Source: a virus
Length of the DNA stretch: 64,000 bases
Direction: 5' to 3' (one strand)
Virus record (IMG/VR): IMGVR_UViG_3300047457_000500
Coordinates: 1-64,000 of that record
Part shown: positions 58,621 through 64,000 of the stretch, piece by piece
How positions within the stretch are numbered: position 1 is the stretch's first letter
Layout of the letters: each line of letters opens with the position of its first letter
The notes under the pieces: generated by a model
Seen by the model: only the letters and a program-made list of their open reading frames with translations
What the model was told of the DNA's origin: nothing
The model's database searches: none
Position numbers and translations under genes: made by a program

Positions 58621-60501
58621 TTACTTTAAAAGCGTTCCAACAACAGCAACTGTTGAGTTGTTATTATCGGTTGTAACACGAAGACGAACATCGTCTCCAG
58701 ATACGTCTGCTGAAACTGATCCAAGTGAACCATTTGTTCCAACCATTGCGTATTCTGTAATAGCGACGTTGTCTGATGTATCAAGTGTTAAGATAACTTT
58801 TGAAACCTCTGTATGTGTTCCGTTTGCAATCTTAACAAGGAATTCAGCAGAACGGAAGTCTGCCTTAGTCCATGAAACTGCTGTGCTTGTGCTTGCAGTT
58901 GCGACAGTTGCCTGTGCTGCTACCTGCTTTGCTACAGAAGCAATATCTACTGCAGGGAAGTCTGGAGTAACTGCTTCAAGAGCAGAAACTGCACGAGCAT
59001 CTGTAAAGTATAGATTTGTTGTTCCTTCTGCAAGATCGTCTGTATCAGAATCTGCAACACCGTTTTCTGCAGTGATTGTTAGATTATCTGATCCATCCTT
59101 TGTAATTATGATATTTGTCTTCGTTGCATTTGCAAGAAGTGTTGCTGCCTCTGCCTTAGCACGAGCAGCAGTGTAGTAAAGGTTTGTACCTTCTTCAATG
59201 TCTGTTGTGGTAAGTGCATTGATTGCATTATTAATTGCAGCATTACGATCAGTTACTTCGTCAGCAACCAATCCGTCTGCATAAACCTTTGCATTTTGTT
59301 CTGCAGTAAGTGCTACACCATCAGCATAATTTTCATATGCAGAGGTAATTGCAATTTCACGAGCATCTGTATGAGCAATTGCTGCATCTTCTGCTGCGTC
59401 TGCCTTAGCCTGTGAACCAACAACAGTTTCGGTTACTGCTGTATCAATTTCAAATGTTGTTCCATCAAGTGTTAAACCGTTTCCAGCAAGGTATGTACCT
59501 TGACCTGAGAACTGTGTCCAATCTTGACCAGCAAAAGATGCTAAGTAATGATCAGACTGTACCCATGCTGTTGATGCATAGTTATTGCCTTCCATTACGA
59601 AGACTGCTGCTCCTACTAATTCAGAGAAAGCGTCTGCATCTGCTGGGCGTGAAGCAACAAGTGTTGCTCCAGAAGCAGAAAGTTCCCAGATACCATTTTC
59701 AGAATCAGTTGTTTGTCCTGTAAGAAGCAAACGATATCCAGCATCATTAATATCAAGTGGTGCGTGACCATCAATTACTGCACCTACAAAATCTCCTGCT
59801 ACATTTACGTTAGATGTTGCAAGAAGATTTACTGCTGCCTTCCAGTTAAGACCAGATGAGAGACCATCTGCATATGCCTTAGCATTATTTTCTGCAGTAA
59901 GTGCTGCTGCATCTGCATAGTTGTTTGAACGAGTTACCTCAGCAGCAATTTCATCATCTGTGTAAGAGTTGGCATCTGCAAGTGCTGCATTAGCCTTTGT
60001 TGTAGCATCTGATGCTGCATCTGCAATTGCATCATTCTTAGCAAGAAGAATTGCTGCATCACGAGCAATTACTTCGTCAGAGATTTCTCCGTCTGTGTAT
60101 TGCTGTGCTGCAAGAATTGCATCTGCCTCAGCATCTGCTGCTGCACCAATTGTATCCCACAAACCAGTGTTTGCAGTTACTGCTCTTGCATCTGTAAAAT
60201 ATTTATTTGATGCACCTTCTGAAAGGTCATCTGTATCATGGTTTGAAAGTGAAGAAACTGTACCAGTTACATCACCAACAAGGTCTGCTGTTATTGTTCC
60301 AGCAGCAAAGTTGCCTGAGCCATCACGCTTTACAACTGTGTTTGGTGTATTTGCTGAATCTGAGGATCCACCAATGAGACCAATAATATAATCTTGGTCG
60401 TCTTCCTTCTTTGTAAGAATGTCAAAATTGTCGATGGTACCTGTTGTGCCTTCAACAATAAGACCATGCTTTACTTTAAAGTCTTTATTTACTGTTGCCA
60501 T
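58621..60501 (-). CDS. Long tail fibre with Ala/Asp helical and beta repeats
   Basis: A 626-residue fibre with the N-terminal head MATVNKDFKVKHGLIVEG. Helical Ala/Asp-rich repeats (SYTDDEIAAEV, NYADAAALTAENNAKAYADGL) alternate with beta elements, and the LYFTDARAV-type motif occurs three times (residues about 105, 430 and 490). A folded domain lies at about 230-320 (ENGIWELSASGATLVASRPADADAF). The last 85 residues (SKVILTLDTSDNVAITEYAMVGTNGSLGSV) are homologous to the C-terminus of the next protein upstream. Probable receptor-binding or side fibre. Confidence 0.78.
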   Translation of the reverse strand: MATVNKDFKVKHGLIVEGTTGTIDNFDILTKKEDDQDYIIGLIGGSSDSANTPNTVVKRDGSGNFAAGTITADLVGDVTGTVSSLSNHDTDDLSEGASNKYFTDARAVTANTGLWDTIGAAADAEADAILAAQQYTDGEISDEVIARDAAILLAKNDAIADAASDATTKANAALADANSYTDDEIAAEVTRSNNYADAAALTAENNAKAYADGLSSGLNWKAAVNLLATSNVNVAGDFVGAVIDGHAPLDINDAGYRLLLTGQTTDSENGIWELSASGATLVASRPADADAFSELVGAAVFVMEGNNYASTAWVQSDHYLASFAGQDWTQFSGQGTYLAGNGLTLDGTTFEIDTAVTETVVGSQAKADAAEDAAIAHTDAREIAITSAYENYADGVALTAEQNAKVYADGLVADEVTDRNAAINNAINALTTTDIEEGTNLYYTAARAKAEAATLLANATKTNIIITKDGSDNLTITAENGVADSDTDDLAEGTTNLYFTDARAVSALEAVTPDFPAVDIASVAKQVAAQATVATASTSTAVSWTKADFRSAEFLVKIANGTHTEVSKVILTLDTSDNVAITEYAMVGTNGSLGSVSADVSGDDVRLRVTTDNNNSTVAVVGTLLK

Positions 60502-60516
60502 TTATTATCTCCTTGT

Positions 60517-60963
60517 TTATGCCTTAAGTCCAATTCGTGCGTAACGAACTGTGACTGGCTTAATTGTTGGGTCTGGTGTAACAGTTAATGAAACTGTATT
60601 ACCTACCCTAGAGACGCTAACGGTGCCAATATTCCCATCATTGTCTATTGTGCCATATTCAGAGACGTTTACATTTGTACCGTCTACCAAAATGGTCAAC
60701 TCTGTTGCGTAAAATTTGTTATCTCCTGCAGTTACTTTTGCAATAGAAACAAGATACTTAACCATACGCCATTCTGTGGCGTCAAAATTGTCAATCACAG
60801 TAGCATTTTCAATGCCAGAGATTGTGTTTTCATTATTACCCATTGAACCAAGATCTGTTGAACGGGCTGAGGCTGAATCAATTAAATCCTCATAGTCCTG
60901 CTGTGTGGGACGATCACCAGTTTGAAATTTTGTTTTCAATGTTGGAATTGATATTTTTGCCAT
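60517..60963 (-). CDS. Short fibre-type protein with shared C-terminal beta domain
   Basis: A 148-residue protein. The N-terminus MAKISIPTLKTKFQTGDRPTQQDYEDLIDS is a helical docking segment found in phage tail proteins. The C-terminal 95 residues (WRMVKYLVSIAK, TELTILVDGTNVNVSEYGTIDNDGNIGTV) are the same beta domain as at the end of the 626-residue fibre. The ATG at 60963 has AAGG two bases upstream and TATAAT six bases upstream, so its translation signal is ambiguous. Confidence 0.65.
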   Translation of the reverse strand: MAKISIPTLKTKFQTGDRPTQQDYEDLIDSASARSTDLGSMGNNENTISGIENATVIDNFDATEWRMVKYLVSIAKVTAGDNKFYATELTILVDGTNVNVSEYGTIDNDGNIGTVSVSRVGNTVSLTVTPDPTIKPVTVRYARIGLKA

Positions 60964-60969
60964 GGCCTT

Positions 60970-60975
60970 ATTATA
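60970..60975 (-). promoter_or_regulatory. Possible -10 box before short fibre gene
   Basis: TATAAT six bases before ATG 60963, without TGn. A GGAG lies upstream of it, so it is uncertain whether this is a leaderless promoter. Confidence 0.32.
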
Positions 60976-60991
60976 ACTCCTTTTTTATATT

Positions 60992-61213
60992 TTAAAGAAT
61001 CCAGTTGCTAAAACCAATAACTTGTAGTGGAATTGGTGGCGGATTAGAAGAACTGTACCCTTCAATATTTATAGATTTAAACCTTACCCTAAAGGGCAAG
61101 TCATGTTTGATTGTTGCTGTTGGAGCAATTAGGTTTATTTGTTTTACAGAATAGTCAAGTGGTTTAATGTATTTGGTTTTATGTTGTATGGTTGATAGTG
61201 TTGCTCTTGCCAT
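60992..61213 (-). CDS. Unknown small tail-region protein, 73 residues
   Basis: A 73-residue basic protein (MARATLSTIQHKTKYIKPLDYSVKQINLIAP), with short strands (FRVRFKSINIEGY) and a Pro-rich segment (SSSNPPPIPLQVIGFSNWIL). It starts in a TAATG junction with the preceding gene. Not recognised. Position in the fibre/tail-tip block suggests a virion component. Confidence 0.6.
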   Translation of the reverse strand: MARATLSTIQHKTKYIKPLDYSVKQINLIAPTATIKHDLPFRVRFKSINIEGYSSSNPPPIPLQVIGFSNWIL

Positions 61214-61617
61214 TAATCAGTTACATCTTCAAGTATCTTCATGCTACCCTGACAAACTGTCCAGACTCTTGTAGCATCAGATAATTGAATATCAAAGATG
61301 TCCCCTGTTTCTAAAATTACTGATTGATCTGAAGTTAACCAAACAGTAAACTCTCCAACCAAATCATCAGCGTCTGCTTCTGGATTTAATTCCATAACTA
61401 ATGTGGCGTCGTCCGTAATAACTCCAAGGTCTGATGTATTGTTAGGTCTTTTAATTTTCATATTAATATTCCAATCTGGAATAATTAATGGTTCTCCAGC
61501 ATCATCAACAACATAAACTTTAAAACCAGATGTATCTCCACGAACAACAGTCCAAATAACTGTAGGTGGTTTTTCACCTATATCATAAGAAGAAGCGGAT
61601 CCACGAAAATTTGCCAT
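61213..61617 (-). CDS. LtfC/BppU-like tail-tip beta protein
   Basis: A 134-residue beta-rich protein with VIWTVVRGDTSGFKVYVVDDAGEPLIIPDWNINMKI, then LVGEFTVWLTSDQSVILETGDIFDIQLSD. The RGDT...FxVYVxD...P...DW start and the VWLTxxQ...GxxxFDIQ end match actinophage LtfC-like and BppU-type baseplate domains, which connect fibres to the tail. TGATATAAT ends six bases before the ATG and there is no ribosome site, so it is probably leaderless. Confidence 0.65.
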   Translation of the reverse strand: MANFRGSASSYDIGEKPPTVIWTVVRGDTSGFKVYVVDDAGEPLIIPDWNINMKIKRPNNTSDLGVITDDATLVMELNPEADADDLVGEFTVWLTSDQSVILETGDIFDIQLSDATRVWTVCQGSMKILEDVTD

Positions 61618-61623
61618 GTTGTG

Positions 61624-61632
61624 ATTATATCA
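61624..61632 (-). promoter_or_regulatory. Extended -10 promoter, leaderless
   Basis: TGATATAAT followed by CACAAC and ATG 61617. The spacing places the transcription start at or next to the A of the start codon. No Shine-Dalgarno sequence. Confidence 0.6.
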
Positions 61633-61634
61633 TA

Positions 61635-62192
61635 TTAGGCTAATCCAGCCTTCAATGCTCCCCAAGTTCCATTTCCTTTTGCTTGTATAACTATTACTCC
61701 ATCATTAACGGATGATAGTCCAACTACCCCGATTACTCCGCCAGTTGCAGTTGTTGTTAAGGCTCCAGAAGAATTTACATATAATAAATCACCTGCTTGA
61801 AATGATGAAGTATTTATTCCTGGTCCAGATAAAACTCCAGAAACTACTACCTCTCCAATTCCTCCATTTGCAGTTATCTCTGTTTTAGTTAATCCTAAAA
61901 ACGGATAATTATCTGAAAGTTCTGAAGTAAAAGGTTTAATAACTGTTCTACCGTCATGCTGTCCTCTTTCCTGATTTAATTCAGGATTAAACCAAGTCGC
62001 TGCATATACTGGTCTACCAGCGCCAATATTATCTTGTGTTTTATTAATAACTTTAACTCTAACATTAGATACATCTAAAGATTGTAGGGCTGAATCAACA
62101 GAGTCTGCTAATTTTTTAATATCATTATGAACATTTACAGAATCTGTTGCTTCTGGAAACTTTAAACCATAATTATCTGTTATATCGGCCAT
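61635..62192 (-). CDS. Virion-type beta protein, 185 residues
   Basis: From ATG 62192 (MADITDNYGLKFPEATDSVNVHNDIKKLADSVDSAL), an N-terminal helix typical of phage tail proteins is followed by a compact beta domain (VRVKVINKTQDNIGAGRPVYAATW, GIGEVVVSGVLSGPGINTSSFQAGDLLYVNSSG, GVIGVVGLSSVNDGVIVIQAKG). The Gly/Val-rich core with 'GDxLYVNSSGALT' resembles decoration or fibre-tip domains of cyanophage-type proteins. No ribosome site. TGATATAAT lies eight bases upstream, so it is likely leaderless. Confidence 0.62.
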   Translation of the reverse strand: MADITDNYGLKFPEATDSVNVHNDIKKLADSVDSALQSLDVSNVRVKVINKTQDNIGAGRPVYAATWFNPELNQERGQHDGRTVIKPFTSELSDNYPFLGLTKTEITANGGIGEVVVSGVLSGPGINTSSFQAGDLLYVNSSGALTTTATGGVIGVVGLSSVNDGVIVIQAKGNGTWGALKAGLA

Positions 62193-62200
62193 AGAAAACA

Positions 62201-62209
62201 ATTATATCA
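62201..62209 (-). promoter_or_regulatory. Extended -10 promoter, leaderless
   Basis: TGATATAAT eight bases before ATG 62192, no ribosome site. It is back to back with the plus-strand lysozyme promoter, forming a divergent promoter pair. Confidence 0.6.
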
Positions 62210-62213
62210 TTAT

Positions 62214-62243
62214 TTGACTAAATGGCCTAAATTGTGTTATACT
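62214..62243 (+). promoter_or_regulatory. Plus-strand lysozyme promoter TTGACT-N18-TGTTATACT
   Basis: TTGACT (62214-62219) and TATACT (62238-62243) are 18 bp apart, and TGT before the -10 box makes it an extended -10 as well. It is the only plus-strand promoter found and leads into a 5' leader of about 45 bases. Confidence 0.7.
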
Positions 62244-62255
62244 AGGAAGTAATAT

Positions 62256-62275
62256 GGCACCCCTAAAAAGGTGTC
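62256..62275 (+). promoter_or_regulatory. Hairpin in lysozyme leader
   Basis: GGCACC and GGTGTC (62256-62261, 62270-62275) pair in six positions with one G-U, around an 8-base loop. It lies upstream of AAGGAGG and could stabilise the mRNA. Too short to call a riboswitch. Confidence 0.4.
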
Positions 62276-62297
62276 ATTCGTTTCTAAGGAGGAAACT

Positions 62298-62861
62298 ATG
62301 ATTACTTTTATGAATAATAACAAGAATATCATTGGCACACTCAGCATATTGGCTATGTTTTCCGTTTGGTCAAACGTGGCTAATGCTTCTGAAAACCGAT
62401 TAGACGATAGTAAACCTATCGTGCTTGAAGAAATAGTAGAGGCCACGCAAGTGGCCAAAAGTGTTTCTGAGGCTAAAGAAGATCAGTTAGAAAAATACAA
62501 AAATGCTGTAAATCTATCTGACAAAGACCTTAAAAATCTACTACGTTTAGTAGGGTTTGAAGGTCAAAAACTAAAGGAGGCTTGGGCTATTGCTAAAAAA
62601 GAATCTGGCGGTAGACCAATGGCGCTAAACCTTAGTAAAAGAACTGGAGATAGTTCTTATGGCTTATTTCAAATAAATATGATTGGCGACCTTGGTCCTG
62701 AGCGTAGAGATAAGTTTAAGTTAGAATCAAACTATGAGTTATTTAATCCAGTATTGAATGCTCAAGTTGCGTTTCATATGTCTAACGGTGGTGAAAATTG
62801 GATTGCCTGGAAAGGTATCACCCCAAGAACACAAGAGTGGTTAAATAAATTTCCACATTAA
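62298..62861 (+). CDS. Secreted lysozyme/transglycosylase-like protein
   Basis: The only plus-strand gene. ATG 62298 follows AAGGAGG with five-base spacing. An ORF extension upstream is not needed. The 187-residue protein has a signal peptide (MITFMNNNKNIIGTLSILAM...NVANA, cleavage near residue 30) and a helical linker (about 31-80). Its lysozyme-like domain has Glu102 (AKKESGGRPMALN) and YGLFQINM, the SLT/lysozyme signature, and ends with WIAWKGITPRTQEWLNKF. It would cleave peptidoglycan outside the membrane, as a signal-dependent endolysin, or act on host growth. It converges with the Phe-repeat gene with only 9 bp between stops. Confidence 0.82.
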   Translation: MITFMNNNKNIIGTLSILAMFSVWSNVANASENRLDDSKPIVLEEIVEATQVAKSVSEAKEDQLEKYKNAVNLSDKDLKNLLRLVGFEGQKLKEAWAIAKKESGGRPMALNLSKRTGDSSYGLFQINMIGDLGPERRDKFKLESNYELFNPVLNAQVAFHMSNGGENWIAWKGITPRTQEWLNKFPH

Positions 62862-62870
62862 TTAAATGTT

Positions 62871-63590
62871 TTATCCCCAAGGGGCAAAGTTAAATGTTGC
62901 CTCTGGGGTAAAACTAAATACGCTAAACGATGATTCTGGGGTAAAACTAAATACGCTAAACGATGATTCTGGTGTAAATGAGAATACAGAAAACGCTGGC
63001 ATGAAGTTAAACGATGGTTCTGGCGTAAATGAAAATACTCCAAACGGAGAGAATCCGAATACGCCAAACGGTGGCATAAAGTTAAACGATGGCTCTGGCG
63101 TAAATGAAAATACCCCAAATGGAGAAAAGCCAAACACGCCGAACGGTGGCATGAAGTTAAACGATGGTTCTGGAACAAATGAAAACACGCCAAATGGAGA
63201 AAAGCCGAATACACCAAATGGTGGCATGAAGTTAAACGATGGTTCTGGAACAAACGAAAATACTCCGAATGGGGAAAAACCAAAAACGCCAAATGGGGAA
63301 AAACCAAAAACGCCAAATGGAGAAAAACCAAAAACACCAAATGGTGTAAATGCAAATGAATGAATCTTATAATTAACAGTGCTTTCATAATCTAGCAATG
63401 TATTTGCAGGAACATCTTGTGATTTTACTAAACCAGTAAGTGCTTCGTTGTCTTGAACTTCTTCTGTTTCGGTACCATATTTAAACCCTGCATTTTGAAG
63501 AGATGTTCTTGCTTGAAGTTTTGTTAAGCCAATTAAATTAGGAACCGCATTCATTCCTTTTGCAAAAAATGCCCATAATGAATTTAACAT
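62871..63590 (-). CDS. PASTA-domain protein with Phe-rich repeats
   Basis: A 239-residue protein. Residues about 14-75 form one PASTA-like domain (VPNLIGLTKLQARTSLQNAGFKYG, then GLVKSQDVPANTLLDYESTVNYKI), known from cell-wall-binding proteins. The rest consists of SPFGVFGF octads alternating with (T/V)PEPSFNFMPP, a 25-residue unit repeated three times, ending FNFAPWG like the Fn3 adhesin. Probably a virion adhesin binding peptidoglycan or cell-wall polymers. It starts after a weak ribosome site (GTAGG). The opposite strand also has an open frame, caused by the repeat composition. Confidence 0.7.
   Translation of the reverse strand: MLNSLWAFFAKGMNAVPNLIGLTKLQARTSLQNAGFKYGTETEEVQDNEALTGLVKSQDVPANTLLDYESTVNYKIHSFAFTPFGVFGFSPFGVFGFSPFGVFGFSPFGVFSFVPEPSFNFMPPFGVFGFSPFGVFSFVPEPSFNFMPPFGVFGFSPFGVFSFTPEPSFNFMPPFGVFGFSPFGVFSFTPEPSFNFMPAFSVFSFTPESSFSVFSFTPESSFSVFSFTPEATFNFAPWG
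62890..63360 (-). repeat. 75-bp and 24-bp tandem coding repeats
   Basis: Three near-identical 75-bp units (plus form GGTGGCATGAAGTTAAACGATGG...) are nested with 24-bp units, encoding the PPFGVFGFSPFGVFSF(T/V)PEPSFNFM blocks. Related in sequence to the repeat at 54978-55229. Confidence 0.9.
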
Positions 63591-63597
63591 TTTATGC

Positions 63598-64000
63598 CTA
63601 CACCGTCAAATCGCCGATTAACACCCAGGTGTCTGTTGCATATTTTATTAAAGTAGCGCCAGCATACCTTGCAGCAATCTTCTTATTAGAATTTTTGCTG
63701 TTAATTATAACATCCACTGTAGCACCAGAGAAAGTTACATTCCCAGATCCTACCCTAATAACATCTATTCTTTGTCCTATTTCAAAAGGAACTGATGAGT
63801 TTAACGGTACAGTTACTGTTGTATCAGAACCAGAATTAATAGTTACTGTTTTACCAGCATCTCCCAAAACAAGGGTGTAGTTAGATGTTTTTTCATTAAA
63901 TATAACACTATCAAGTAATCCTACCCACTTAGTTCCATTATAATATTGAAGTTGACTTATATCTGTACCGCCATTAGTCTGCTCTACAAAACATACAGTT
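63598..64000 (-). CDS. Tail-fibre protein, C-terminal part (5' end outside window)
   Basis: A frame open to the right edge, ending at 63598. The visible 133 residues include EQTNGGTDISQLQYYNGTKWVGLLD, a typical fibre beta-hairpin. The C-terminal domain (KTVTINSGSDTTVTVPLNSSVPFEIGQRIDVIRVG, GATLIKYATDTWVLIGDLTV) is homologous to the last 95 residues of the Mtd-type fibre at 56197-58071. An internal ATG-like start is not needed since the frame continues past 64000. Presumably another fibre of the same module. Confidence 0.68.
   Translation of the reverse strand, partial: TVCFVEQTNGGTDISQLQYYNGTKWVGLLDSVIFNEKTSNYTLVLGDAGKTVTINSGSDTTVTVPLNSSVPFEIGQRIDVIRVGSGNVTFSGATVDVIINSKNSNKKIAARYAGATLIKYATDTWVLIGDLTV

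Noticed and set aside
62866-63363. Plus-strand 165-codon open frame (GVNENTPNGE-type repeats) directly after the lysozyme gene
   Set aside because: It is the antisense of the Phe-repeat protein. The repeat leaves both strands open. The minus frame has a PASTA domain and matches the Fn3 adhesin ending, while the plus frame has no ribosome site.
1-64000. tRNA genes, integrase, repressor or att sites
   Set aside because: Gaps are too short for tRNAs and no cloverleaf-like sequence or recombinase gene was seen. A lysogeny module may exist outside the window.

Overview
This window is an internal piece of a large, AT-rich tailed-phage genome, most likely a siphovirus. It carries large and small terminase, HK97-type portal, protease and capsid genes, and a 2644-residue tape measure with a tail-tube gene and no contractile sheath gene. 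It also has a long tail-fibre region and its own replication genes (Pol III alpha-type polymerase, DnaB helicase, DnaG-like primase, RecA, putative SSB). The host is probably a low-GC actinobacterium. Two secreted proteins at the left end look like cell-surface proteins of freshwater actinobacteria (KKIALAVV...ASA signal peptide, Ala/Lys coiled coil, WNAKNPKAKV tail). Several candidate promoters place the -10 box 6 to 10 bp before the start codon, as expected for leaderless mRNAs, which are common in actinobacteria. The host assignment is inference. No integrase, tRNA, CRISPR array or insertion sequence was seen.

Every gene but one reads on the minus strand, so transcription runs right to left. 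From right to left: 64000-54951 holds fibre and adhesin genes, including two proteins ending in unusual FGVFGFSP-type repeats, interrupted by one plus-strand secreted lysozyme (62298-62861). 54908-50846 holds two HDH-type putative 2OG-Fe(II) oxygenases, a DUF1660-like mini-protein, a class II ribonucleotide reductase and a prolyl-hydroxylase-like oxygenase. 50830-38618 runs from a giant LamG-type protein through portal, protease-scaffold, capsid, connectors and tail tube. 38551-21797 holds two paralogous tail chaperones, tape measure, baseplate and tip proteins. 21797-10550 is the replication block, with an inserted cassette of AhpD-like protein, small membrane protein and flavin-dependent halogenase. 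10557-5693 holds three tandem putative oxygenases plus nucleases (PDDEXK, Cas4/RecB-like, RuvC-like) and a DUF1599-like protein. 5703-3399 is terminase. 3372-1 encodes two secreted surface-type proteins and two holin-like membrane proteins.

Genes are tightly packed, with ATGA, TAATG or GTGA junctions, and no gene-free gap exceeds about 100 bp. The gaps repeatedly carry an extended -10 box (TGnTATAAT or TGGTATACT). Three of these boxes directly follow a hairpin terminator. One perfect TTGACA-N17-TATAAT promoter precedes the SSB-polymerase-RecA genes. Replication and recombination proteins probably work as one replisome, while the RNR supplies deoxynucleotides.

The most unusual content is the halogenase/AhpD cassette, six double-stranded-beta-helix oxygenase-like genes, a regulatory element shared by the RNR and oxygenase operons, and the Phe-rich octad-repeat proteins.
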